From the NCBI GenBank assembly GCA_001949185.1, contig BDGG01000018.1:131210-195209 (forward strand): a DNA stretch of 64,000 nt, in the 5' to 3' direction. The notes under the pieces were generated by a model. That model searched no databases, was not told the origin of the DNA, and was given only the letters and a program-made list of their open reading frames with translations. The position numbers were made by a program, and so were the translations under genes. The DNA is from Ramazzottius varieornatus (Eukaryota; Tardigrada; Eutardigrada; Parachela; Ramazzottiidae). How positions within the stretch are numbered: position 1 is the stretch's first letter; each line of letters opens with the position of its first letter. This document shows positions 23,602-34,038 of the stretch, in pieces.

Positions 23602-25191
23602 ATGTTCGGCGTACCGGCTCGTCCGCCCAGCCCGGCGCGAACAGAGATTACCTTGGTCTGCCCAAGGTCGGGCGAAGGAGCCGACGAGGAGTGCGAGTCG
23701 AAGCGGGATGTGGACATGGAAGACGAGCAGGCCTCCAACTACTCCGACCTCAACTTGATCCGCATCGTAAGTGCACCATATCGTTCGTCCCTTGAGTTTC
23801 GTCTGCCAACAAGATGTGCTGATACTGAAGTGTCGTCTGGCCTTTTGTAGGACAGGATATCATGCATCCTTAGTTGCCCCTGCAAGATACAAAGTCGACG
23901 ACGGAAGAATGATGCGGGGCCTGAAGGAAAGAAACGAGCGCCTGCACGCTTGGTCCTCTCCCACAAAGTTAAAGATGTAAGACGCTCTTCACCCACTGCT
24001 TTCTTCCAAGGCCCGACAATTTCATTGAAACTTGGTGGGCTACAACAGACAAGAACATTTGAACCTTTTGTCCTTTAGGGAATCTGCTTCCTGCTGTGTC
24101 TGCTGGACAGTGAGCGAGCCGCTCCCACCTACCTCCGTCAATGCCAAGTTGCCAAGGAGGTGCGGCTGGAGTACCATCAGTACCTGCGAGCCAATGGGGA
24201 ACCTCGAGCACTGGACCTCTTCTGGTATAAGTCCAACAGGAATGCTGCTACCAGCAAGAGCCGTCCGTAACCTCTTAACCCAACAAAGACAAAACCCAAC
24301 GAAGACTTAACCCAACAAAGACCTCTTAACCCAGCAAAGATATAATGACGATCATTATATCTCTTGTAGGAATATGGAGAAGGAGAAGGTTATGCGCGAC
24401 GCCCTCTTTCCACCCCTTTCCACCTACGAGTACGACGTCCAAGTGGACATTGCGCTGTCCAGCGACACAGCCGACTGGGCTCGACGGACCAACAATGGCA
24501 AGTCCGTCCCTAGCGCACCTCAACCTTCAGCCGACAACTTCCTCTTTGCCGTCCCCCAAGACCCTCTACCCGCACAACGCAGCCTTGTCAGCCAAGAACG
24601 ATCGCTCACACCAGTCAAGGCCTACACGCCGCTGTCCGACGTCAGCCAGCCACCCCTCAAGCCGCTTCCCAAAAGCCACTCGAAGAAAACTGCAACAAAA
24701 ACCAAGGCCAGTTTGCAGGAGCCGCCAAACACCTGGACAGTCGAGCAAATTCTGGGAGCGACATTAAATCCCATCAAGTATGCTCGAAAGAAGATCTTCT
24801 ACTTGATCAAGTGGGAAGGTTTCAGTAGTGCCGAGAATAGCTGGGAGAGCGACCTCTTACCGGGCTGTAACGATGCCATTCATGAGTTCTTTGAAATCTA
24901 CGGGTAAGAACCTATTACCTTATCAATTTCCACAGCTCTTTTCAAGTATCAGGCAAACTCGTGTCCAGGAAACCCACCAAGAAGAAGCCAAAGGTTCTGT
25001 CGCCGGAAGGTGCCAAGTGGGAGGAATGGAAGACTAGGGAAATTCGCTCGGCCTCGGCTTCGCCAGAAGTCAGCCTGGCAAGGGATAGTCTACCCCGCCT
25101 GCCTCTTCCCATCGACACGATGGAGGACCTGGAATTACCGCTAGTCAAGACTAGAGGCCGACCAAAGAAGCGTCAGCTCACCGAACTTTGA
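23602..25191 (+). CDS. Chromodomain protein with C-terminal AT-hook
   Basis: Probable chromatin-bound reader of methylated histone lysines. Exons 23602-23766, 23851-23976, 24079-24224, 24370-24903 and 24969-25191 join in phase to 397 aa. The chromodomain lies at about residues 267-322: TWTVEQILGATLN, KIFYLIKWEGF, SAENSWE and AIHEFFEIYG. Aromatic-cage positions of HP1 (Tyr, Trp, Tyr) are Trp, Trp, Phe here, so methyl-lysine binding is plausible. The C-terminus is Lys-rich and ends TRGRPKKRQLTEL, an AT-hook core (RGRPKK) for the AT-rich minor groove. The N-terminal half is acidic then basic and unrecognised, with a Leu/Cys-rich stretch (GICFLLCLLDSE) and EYHQYLRA. No SET or chromoshadow domain is seen, so it is not a canonical SUV39 or HP1. 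Confidence 0.75.
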
Positions 25192-25323
25192 CAACTTTAT
25201 TGCCATCGCAGTCACGGTCAAATAAAATAAAATGATTCGAACATAAGACGTTGTGCGAAGCAGCTACAAAAGAAAATGGAGAACAGCACTGGAAAGAAGC
25301 ATGACTGTCTGGGCTGTACAGAT

Positions 25324-26420
25324 TTAGAAGGTAAAATTTCGCGTGTAGTCATATTCGATAGTTGGAATGACAGCTTGGACAAACTTAAGAAAGATGACCA
25401 AGTAATTGTGAACATCTAGTTCTTTACCGCCTTCGGCCACCGTCTGGATAATCTTCTTCATGACGTCGGCGTGGCGGCAGGGGTGGATAGAGGCCATGGG
25501 TGGGAGGTTGAGGTGAGGATGGCTCTCCATGGTGATGGTCTTGCGCACATGCTCGGCGCTAAAGTCTTCGTACATCTCCTCGACCGACAGCGGCTTCCGC
25601 GACTCGTTGTAGCCCATCAGCCACAGCCGCGGTGTCTGGTAGTACTTGTCGTAGGTGATGTGCAGATCGTAGGTCCGTGTCTGCTCCACACCTTCCTCCT
25701 CATCCACCAGCTTAGACTTCATCGGCGCAGGAGCCACAATGGCTGCAAAAACACAACGTTGAAAAGATGCCTTTTCAACCTCGTACCCGTGTGTATAGCT
25801 GGCCGACTGAATGACGTCACCATAACAAGGCCGTGCCAAAGTAACTGGCCTGCCACAGGGCCGTGCCACAACACCATGTGCACTGAAATTGATTGTTGAT
25901 TACCTGCATCCTCTTGGTCCAGCATTCCACTGCTGGCAAAGTCCTCCATATCGCCCGCTTCCTCATCATCGTCCTCGTCCTCATCCTCCTCCTTCTTCCC
26001 CGACGTAGCAGCTTGCCTAATGGTCACTTTATCCATCTTGGAAGTCATGCTGCGGGTCAGGTTGCCCTCTGTGCCGTCCGGGTGCGTGTCCACCCAGCCA
26101 CCTTCCGTATCGCCTTCCACCTCGATCACCTTTTCGTCCTGTGTCGATTCCAGCTGGCGACATCTTCGGTAGCAGGGGACATTCTTGGTGATGAGGAACT
26201 GTTTGTCGGCGGGAAGGTAGGGCTTGGTCTTGGCCGAGTCACCGGCACTCCAGTGCCACGTCGGACAGTGATGGACCAGATGGTCGCCAGCCACCACAAA
26301 CTCTTCGGGCGTAATGACACCTGTCTCCCGAAACTTGGAGTCTTTCAGGACAGGCGCTAGGAACTCTGCCACTCCATGGATGTGTCCTTTCACCGAGTTC
26401 AAGACGTCCTGCATGGCCAT
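25324..26420 (-). CDS. ATG3: ATG3, E2-like enzyme of autophagy
   Basis: Conjugates ATG8/LC3 to phosphatidylethanolamine on the growing autophagosome membrane. Two coding exons, 26420-25904 and 25742-25324, join in phase to 311 aa, close to human ATG3 (314). Family landmarks: an N-terminal amphipathic helix ([20 protein letters not shown]), [41 protein letters not shown], an acidic flexible region ([16 protein letters not shown]) that in the family binds ATG7, [19 protein letters not shown] and the catalytic [11 protein letters not shown], where Cys forms the thioester with ATG8. The end YDYTRNFTF fits the family. The start is MAMQDV, with a probable 5' UTR acceptor (TTTCAG) about 30 bp upstream. 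It is tail-to-tail with the chromodomain gene, about 130 bp apart. Confidence 0.96.
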
Positions 26421-26915
26421 GATGAGCCGCGGGAAGCTTTTCCACCTGAAATATCAGCAAAGAAATGCGCGAGATAGGAAGTTTGGATTTTGGAAGACAA
26501 ACTAGATTCGCTGTAACAGCCTGTATGTCCCTCCCAACCGCCGCTCGAAAACTTCGGTACGCTCTCCACTGCGGTAACGCCTTGCCCACCAAAGTGACAA
26601 ATCATAGGCACGAAGCATAGTATTAAGCACTGTTTCATCTACCGATGGGTGGTAGTGGTACTTTTAGCCTCCTGGCCAACTCTTTTATGGATTCTTTCAC
26701 GGCCATAGTTCTTAGTTCGCGAGGCGGGTCAAATTGGCCGTTTTAGAGAGTTAAGATCAGCCTCGATCATTCCGCTACGGGGGAAGATCAACTGATAGGA
26801 TCTCTGATCCTCAGTATGTACGATCCTCCACACAGTCGTACGCGTGAATCCGTCCCCGGTGGTGAGCGCGCGGCAGACCGGCCAATTAACGGTCAGCTGT
26901 CAATCAGTCAAACAG

Positions 26916-26965
26916 NNNNNNNNNNNNNNNNNNNNNNNNNNNNNNNNNNNNNNNNNNNNNNNNNN
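26916..26965. other. Assembly gap (50 N)
   Basis: A run of 50 undetermined bases between the ATG3 promoter side and the Harbinger region. The frame spanning it is not meaningful. Confidence 0.99.
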
Positions 26966-27310
26966 TCCTACCTAGAGCACTGGGCCGCAGGTCCAAAAGT
27001 ACGCTGTAACTGTGCTGCGCTTATTACCAGGGCGCTGTACGCTGTGCTGTGCCGCACAAATTTCGTCAGTTCACGCGCTGCAGCTGTGCTGCAGTGCAGT
27101 ACAGCGCATGCGGCCAGATTCCGTGCTCCCCTTCCTACCTGTGAGATGTGACAATTGCTTCTTCTGCAACCGAACAGCGTTTCTCCACGAGACTACTGGC
27201 CATACACTGCGCAGCACGATCAGCTGATCGACGTCCGGTTGTCTTTTGACTTGCTCAAGTAATCAAGCGCGTGTCTGATCAGCTGATCGGTCTCATGCGA
27301 ACAGCACGGT
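26966..27310. repeat. Short repeat stretch with two CAGCTGATC palindromes
   Basis: GATCAGCTGATCG occurs at about 27219 and again at about 27276, 57 bp apart, within a GC-rich stretch also containing repeated GCTGTGCTGC-like words. The same palindrome lies in the elements at 5.1 and 30.8 kb, so this is probably a decayed copy of that repeat family. Confidence 0.4.
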
Positions 27311-27968
27311 GAGCGAATCCGTGCACACATGAACCGTCCGGAACTGATTTTGGGCGTTTAAACTGTCATATCTCTAGCGCTGGCAAAACTACGATAAAAT
27401 TCGATACGATATTTTTCGATACAATATCGGCGGATATTTTACTGCGGTCTTCGATATTAGTGACTATTCGTCCGACGCTGACGATTACGATACAACGACG
27501 ATGGCTCCTCCACGTCATCAAAAATGGGTGGAGAGTGCCTTTTTCGCAACTGTCAAGCTATCGTTTGACGATACTTCGCCAAAGTATCGTCATGAAATTG
27601 GATGGCTATCGTTCCACTCCTACAACCGCCTCATGGCTCATCTTGGTATCATTTCAAAGAGAAAACATTCCTCTTTAGTTTGACACTCTTTGGGAGTCCA
27701 GAGAGTTACGCTGAGTGATGGAAAGTTAAATCTGGTAACAGAGGGTGAATTCCTGTTGGTATCACCAGTCACCCGTTCCGCGAGCCTGTGTCGCTACGTA
27801 AGCTTGTCTTCTGCGGCCTCCACACTTAAGCGAAAGTGTGGACGGCGTGTACGCATTGTTTTCCTTTGAATCTAGTTTCCTCTAGTCTTCGAGAATTTAT
27901 CCTGGCGCCTATGATCCTCAACCAAAATGGCAAAGGAATCACCCTCCACTAAGAACTTCAAGGCTATC

Positions 27969-28971
27969 TATCCATGATCTGGATGTCCTGGACCTTGTGG
28001 ACTCCAAGAATCCGTACTTTGGCAGCAGGCCTTCGGCATTCTGGGAGGAAATTACACGAACCGTGAACGAGGCGAAGGTAAGCCTTCCTCACGCAACACG
28101 TTGTAAACCCAGCCTACAGCGTACACGCGTTTCTCGTTCTAGATCTTTAAGAAGCCTTTAGACAGCAGAGCCGTTATCAGCCGAGTGAACATCTTAGTAA
28201 CAGCCTTCCGTCGTGATGATTTGAAGAATGTGAAGTCCGGAACAGAAGAGCAGTATGGTCGCATCGCCGAATTGCTGACTCGAGTCGTCGCTGCTATAGA
28301 TGACTCCAAGAAGCAGAAAGATGCGAAAACACAAGCCGAAACTTTCAAAAGTAAGGAACGCGACTACGCAGGTGAAGCTGTAATGGTGGTGGGGGAGAAA
28401 GGCCGTTCGGGGAGACGCAACAAAGCAGCTGATAATTTGGATGGTAGGCTTGACTAGCTGCACATGACGCCATAGTATATGCGAGTATTACTCTGGCAAT
28501 GATGGGTGGAAGCTGACGTCATGTGCAAATTTTTCAAGTCTGCTGCAACGATCTATCTGCGAATCACTGCGTATGCGCTTCTATTTTGGTTTATTTTGGG
28601 CAGATGAAGCAGAAAAGAAAGAATTTCTTCGCGAGATGGGCGGCGATGAGCAAGATTGGGGAACGGAGAAGGATTACCGGGAGAATAAGCGAGCTGAAGC
28701 TGACGAAAAGGTCGAGGACGGTGAAATCAAACCGAGGAAACCTCGAACGTCGCGTCCTAGTAGGCCGTCGGAAATGGAAGTGTCCGATGGCAAGTTCATC
28801 AAGCTGTTCAAGAAGACTGCTGAGCGCAAATATGCCTTCAAGGAAGCCGAGTCAAAGAGAGTGTATGGCCTAGAAACCAAAAAGCTGGAGCTTCGCGAAA
28901 AAGAGCTTGAGATCGAAAGGTTTCGTATCGAAATGGGATCTAAGAAGTTATACCCTCCGCTCGAGTTCTGA
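27969..28971 (+). pseudogene. Harbinger Myb/SANT-like accessory protein
   Basis: Helper DNA-binding protein of Harbinger elements. The first exon-like block (about 27969-28077) reads DLDVLDLVDSKNPYFG and AFWEEITRTVNEAK up to a GTAAGC donor. The next (about 28142-28355) continues KPLDSRAVISRVNILVTAF and KSGTEEQYGRIAELLTRVV, the T-x-R-x-x-x-L and S-G-x-x-E-E pattern of this family. The last (about 28605-28971) is a charged coiled coil (KKLELREKELEIERFRIEM). The candidate ATG at 27928 runs into a stop in its own frame, so the start is lost or unassigned. Confidence 0.55.
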
Positions 28972-29128
28972 TTGTCCTTGATTACGCGACCACGCTTTGG
29001 TGCTGATCGTCCAGTGCTCTCCGATTAGTAAAGTTTACTTTCTCAATGCAAACATAGCTGGCGGATACGTGATTTGAATTTGCATTTGAATATGAATACG
29101 TGATTTGAACTGCTAGTAACAGACTTCC

Positions 29129-30199
29129 TCACGGTAAGCTCGACAAGTACTCAAACAACGTCGGAGGCTCTAAATCAAAATATTGGTTTGTTTGGTTTGG
29201 GTACAAGCGGTTATGGCAGTTGGTAAGTAGAAAAGCAACACGGTAGAGGGTATTCACTGGCTTCTCGTACATCTTCATTTGTTTTCGAAAGTCGACAAAA
29301 GCAAAGTTCTTGATAACTTCTTTGAAGTTCCATTCGACAGCCTGTCGAAGCGTCAACATCCGCGTGTTCTGTTCTTTCTTGACGCGAGTTCTTTTCTTCG
29401 TCTCGGGAAAACGGCTTGCGCAGGACTCTGTTCTTCTTCGCGTATCTGCTGTCACCAAACAAGACATACCTTCGTAGGAATCCATCTTGCTTTTCCTGAA
29501 GATCATCCCGGATCCTGCTTCGTTCAGCAGGTGACATGCATGGAGCCCCTTTGACCACCGTACAAATTCACGATCAATCCTGCAAACATAGAAAGTGAAC
29601 ACCAGTTCCGGTCGATAAAGTTTTCTCTGATTTAAATAAACGCGTATACGCTTACCGTTGGGAATCACAACTCAGTGCCATTTTGTGCAGTGAATTCGTT
29701 TGTTCCCGCTGAACATATGTCGCCGGAAGAGTGTTGACCGGCAAACAGGCCTGCCTGTTCCATCGATGAAACCAAACACATCTGGCACTACTCCTGGCCC
29801 AGGCCCACCTTTCTTTGCAATGGAAAAAGTAAATTGTTCGATGTCGTCTTCCTTCAGCTATTCCTGGTCCCACGTTCGCAACACAGAAGAAGACTTGTCG
29901 ATAATCCGTAAAGCGGGGTCGATGATCCGTAACACCCGAGTAGGACATCCTTGGGAACGACCGAACATCTTCCGTTGCTCCATCCATCGGTTTGGATAAG
30001 TCAGTCTCCGCAGAACAGAACACAAGCCTTCGATTCGTGAAGCTGAGTCTTTACTAGATGTTTTCACGACTTTCGGAGATCGCAATACATTTAGCAGCTG
30101 GTACAGATGTTTCCGTTTGAATCGAAAGCAGACTCGCCATTCTTCTTCGCTGTTGCGATCCAATTCGAAGGCTTCATCCCTCCAAGCGTCTTCCGCCAA
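29129..30199 (-). pseudogene. Harbinger DDE transposase (DDE_Tnp4), broken
   Basis: Cuts and joins Harbinger DNA. Reading the minus strand: EEEWRVCFRFKRKHLYQLL and RIEGLCSVLRRLTYPNRW (helical N-terminal part), then VFGFIDGTGRPVCRS with the first catalytic Asp, GNKRIHCTKWH, LFGDSRYAKK with the second Asp, and RQAVEWNFKEVIKNFAF with the catalytic Glu, ending LLTNCHNRLYPNQ. These blocks lie in different frames: at least two frameshifts between about 29.4 and 29.8 kb, and an in-frame TGA at 29672-29674. Catalytic residues are all still recognisable, so decay is fairly recent. Confidence 0.7.
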
Positions 30200-30710
30200 G
30201 GCTTTGCTTTTACGTATACGCCGTCGCAGGACGATAAACAGCTTGTACGAGATGTGAATACACAGAGCAGTTTACGATGCGAAGACGGTGCGATTTCTAT
30301 TGCAATTGCATCGAAAGCGTGATCGTAAGCGCCGAACGAATACTCACAATTCACTCGATATCGCTATTTCGATACGATATTCTCCGATACCGTATTCTCG
30401 ATATATCGTACCATATCGCAGCAAAATATCGATATCTGTGGAATTTCAGTTTTTCGGAATTCCATTGGTTCAAGCCCAAAAACTCAAGAAGCCGATTTCC
30501 ACATACCGTATTTGTAAGATCAAAAGCGTCAGATGCAGCAATGACATGACTATACCAAGACTTCAACCACATGGAAACCTGGACAGAATTAGAACCAGAA
30601 TCGAGCGGGCGGAGTGTGCTCGGTTCACCATGGCCGAAATCAAGTCTTTGAAATCAACCATGGTCTTCCGTGAACAAGATCTCACAGGCGAGTTTACCAT
30701 TCAGCAGTAT

Positions 30711-30918
30711 ACTTTAAACTACCGATGGAGTGGGACAAGATTGGTCCGGGTCCGTGTAAAAATACAGGCTGGAACTAGCGGAGTCTGCTGTAATCTGTGA
30801 TGTCATATCGATCAGCTGATCGGTACACACGTTTACCAGATATTTCACCCACGATCCGGGAAGCGTTTTTCCACGCACCCGGACCCAGTCCTGTCCCACT
30901 GGGTCGGTAGTTTAAAGT
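30711..30918. mobile_element. Palindromic MITE nested at the Harbinger right side
   Basis: ACTTTAAACTACC at 30711 and its inverse ending at 30918 start imperfect inverted arms that continue through AGTGGGACA and GGTCCGGGT. The turn region holds CGATCAGCTGATCGG at about 30809-30823. No coding capacity. Confidence 0.6.
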
Positions 30919-31261
30919 ACTGATATATCGATAAAATATCGATACGGCGCGAAACGATATCGCCGAATATTCTATTGCGTTGTTCGATATGACCTTCATA
31001 TCGATATTTTCGATACGATAACTGCCGCATATTTCATCGCAAAGATTCGATGTATTTCGATACGATATAGGTACACCGTATCGTTGCCAGCACTACACAT
31101 CTCACAGGTAGGACCGTATATACCGTAGAGGCGTGAAACATGGAAGCGGTAGAGGCACTTACCACTTTGGTGAACAACACCATTGGCCGATACGCACAGA
31201 GGCCACGCCCCGGGAGAGTCGGTTACTCGACTGTTAAATTGATAAGATTCCTAGGTAATAC

Positions 31262-31375
31262 TAATGATGAGCATTACACGCAGATGGTCTGTGTGATGTA
31301 AAGTGTAATGCAAAATAGTGTAATTGTAAAAGTGCAATTACATTTTACACCAGTTTACATTTTACAGACCGAGCG
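31262..31375. repeat. AT-rich inverted/tandem GTGTAAT repeat
   Basis: Variants of GTGTAATT and its complement (AATTACA, GTAAAATG) alternate over about 110 bp, giving potential for small hairpins. It lies between the Harbinger and Tc5/pogo elements. Confidence 0.4.
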
Positions 31376-31458
31376 GTTTGAAACGCCTAGAAGTGTCAAG
31401 GAATGACGGAAACGACGAAACAGCTACCTCTATGTTTGCCTAGAATATAGATCTTACG

Positions 31459-33802
31459 AGGGATTAACGCCAATCGGTTCCCTCTGACGAGATTCAGGAT
31501 GCGCAGTCTAAACAAAAGGTCCTAAAAGAAATTCTGAAATTAACTATGGGAAGAGGAAATTAAGTACAAGTTTGCCGCTGGTGACGTAAACGGCATGGCC
31601 AAATCAAAACGTTTGATTGTTCGGTAGTTGATTTGCCTTTGATTGAGTACTGGTCTGTACTGATCTTTTTCAGCCTTTAAGTGACATCTTTTTTGAAAAC
31701 TCATTCAATCTTTGCAAGAGTCTTCCGTGCAACATGGACGTCGTCAACCCGATAAATGTTCTCAAGCTTCTCGAAGTGGATTATAGACAGACTTTACAGC
31801 CTGACGATGCCCCAAGTGAAGGTGATAAGCTGTTGAAGGAAGTCCTCAAGGGTAAGACTGATTATGTAACTCAAATCGAAATCATTGCTAAAAACCATGT
31901 CGGAAGTTGGTACTAACCTGTCGCTGTCTAGGTTTAACTGACGAGAAGGTTGCACGAACTAGCACACCTCTACGAGCAATCGAAGAAGATCTCCAGTGTG
32001 ATCTGCAAATTGATCATGCAACGTTCGAGGATTTTGAGAAGTCTATCATTAGCTTGAACTTGTTGAGCGCTCCTGACGAAGCGGAGTTCGATGACAACGT
32101 GACGACCGAGCCTCCTTCCAGCGGCACTGAACCTTCTCAACATGAACTGTTCGCTCCAAAGATTCTAGATTCAAGAGCCGAAGCCAGTCAGATGATTGAC
32201 TTGAACTATAAGAAACGTTCGGTTACGTTTTGGAGAAACGCGACTTCGAAAAAACGACGCAGTCTCACAGCAGTCCAAAATCGATTTACAAGAGTAACCG
32301 GTGTCCGTCAATTTCAAGATTGGGAGAAGCATGTGGAAGCGGGTGGTTCACGTATGGACAAGCTGAAAAGGCTTAGACTGGAAACTGGCAAGCAGTTCTT
32401 TTTGGCGAAGAAGAAGAAGCATGTGGTCAAGGATCTGCATCTTCGTCGATGGGGACTTACAGCATATCAGGCCGTAGGTTTGGAGGGGTTCAAAGCGTCT
32501 CCTGACTGGATTGGAAAACTAAAACGGTATCTTTTCATATCAGTTTGTAGCGATAGATTTGTTATCTATCGTTAAAAATAATCAGTTAATTAACTATTTC
32601 AGGTATTACAGTATTTGCGATCGAAAGATCACGAAGTTTGTGACTGAAAAGTCCATCTAGAAACTTCCAAAGGTGAAACAGATGCCGCCGACTGTGTAGC
32701 TCTCGTCCGATCAAGGACCGCAGATTACGGACTGGACTGTCTGTGAGATACGGATCAGTCAGGTTTTGAATATGAGATGAGACCTGGTCGTACGTTGGAT
32801 ATTTGTGGTGTTAAACACGTGGAAGCTATAACCCAGTCCGAAAACTCCATGACTCATAGTTACACCGTAATGATGACTGTTTCTCCTGGAACTCGCGAGT
32901 TTCTTCCAGAGCTTTTTCTGACGATGCAAGAACCAACGGGAGTGTTTGGGCCAATTGTGACTCGCACGATGTTCAAAGCTGAAGATTTGTACGTGACGGC
33001 TTCAACATCAGGAAAGATGACTAAGAAGCTCTACTTGCAATGGTGTGCTGAGGTCTTTTTTCCTCATATGGTGGACCGGTGCATTCTGCTGGCTGATTCC
33101 TGGACGACTTTGAACGATCGAGACTCTGTGATGGAACTAAAACCTGACAACTTGGAATACGAAATGCTTCGAATCCCACCGAAAGTGACCGGAGATATTC
33201 AGCCTCTCGATGTTATGCTTTTCAGAATGTACAAAGGATTCTTCAAAAAGATTTCTAACTTTGTGATTCTGCGCAACCTACCTATCCAAATGCATCACAG
33301 GGATGTAATACTTAAATTACATTCGTTAATCTATCAGCAGTTCCAATCTCCTAGATTTAAGAATCTTGTTCTCGCAGCTTGGTACGCATCTGGATACACA
33401 GATGAATGGATACGTCAGCCCTGCCGAGTTTTGCTTCGATAAGTTGACTAGTCATTGCTTCCACGAAAACTGTAAAAACACTGTCATATTGATTAGCGGT
33501 TGGTGCAAGGGTCCTCTTTGCTTCTCCTATTTCTACGATGTCTACCACCTCTGTGAACTATATATTGCTTGGTTTGTATTGACACTTGGCAGGGTTTTGC
33601 ATACAGTGTGCACTGTAGATCAGAAAGCAAGATTGCCGTTTACGTCACCAGCGGCAAACTTGTACTTAACTTCCTCTTCCCATAATTAATTTCAGGATCT
33701 CTTTTAGGACCTTTTGTTTAGCTCAATCTGTGAAGGAAACTGTCCTCTATCAGACTGCGCATCCTGAGTCTCATCAGAGAGGACCGATTGGCGTTAATCC
33801 CT
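31459..33802 (+). mobile_element. Tc5/pogo-type DNA transposon with long inverted repeats
   Basis: Left arm 31459-31594 and right arm 33635-33802 are inverted copies at high identity. They begin AGGGATTAACGCCAATCGGT and run in to TTTGCCGCTGGTGACGTAAA. The right arm contains an extra block of about 30 bp relative to the left. The element is 2.3 kb and encloses one transposase pseudogene. The outermost word GGGATT-ACGCCAAT-GGTCC is also found at the ends of the MITEs at 5.9 and 47.3-47.9 kb, so those may be mobilised by the same transposase family. Confidence 0.8.
31734..33442 (+). pseudogene. Tc5/pogo-like DDE_1 transposase, broken
   Basis: Cut-and-paste transposase. The N-terminal part (31734-31852, continuing 31931-32527) holds a DNA-binding region: SVTFWRNATSKKRRSLTAVQ, GGSRMDKLKRL and LRRWGLTAYQAVGLEGFKAS, with the family's W-x-x-x-FK-x-S feel. 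After a probable intron (32528-32602) comes YYSICDRKITKF; the frame is then lost near 32650 and resumes with LETSKGETDA. A TGA at 32744-32746 sits just before DTDQSGFEYE, which carries the first catalytic Asp (32753-32755). The second Asp is in LLADSWTTLND and the third in TGDIQPLDVML, as in Tc5/pogo. One frameshift and one stop make it a pseudogene. Confidence 0.75.
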
Positions 33803-34038
33803 TGTTAGTAACTGTCCGCGGCGGCTGCTGAGTTAGTCCGCATTTTGGCACGCCGTTGTTTGCTGAAGGCGACGTACTGCAGCTCAACAGTGATTACCTG
33901 TACCTGTACCCTTCTTGTTCCAGAATCCCTCTGTGTCACCACAATCATCGTCCCAAAGTTCTACGGCAGAGCTGTGACAGTAAGTTTGAGTGAAGATTAC
34001 CGTTATCCTCTGCCTACTTCACCCAAAGCTCAGCGAAG

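Larger units (their letters stand above)
27377..31093. mobile_element. Harbinger-type DNA transposon, decayed
   Basis: The ends share G(C/T)GCTGGCAA followed by an AT-rich CGATA repeat-like zone, inverted: left at 27377 onward, right ending at about 31093. A third CGATA-rich block at 30355-30440 may be the original right end, making the stretch beyond it a second insertion. Inside are the two genes typical of the superfamily: a Myb/SANT-like DNA-binding protein (+, 27.97-28.97 kb) and a DDE transposase (-, 29.13-30.20 kb). Both carry damage, so it is non-autonomous now. Confidence 0.65.

Noticed and set aside
25471-26360. Plus-strand frames of 142 and 155 codons
   Set aside because: They are antisense to the ATG3 exons, whose family match is unambiguous.
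26816-27151. 111-codon frame on the plus strand
   Set aside because: It reads through the 50-N assembly gap, and the flanks show no motif.
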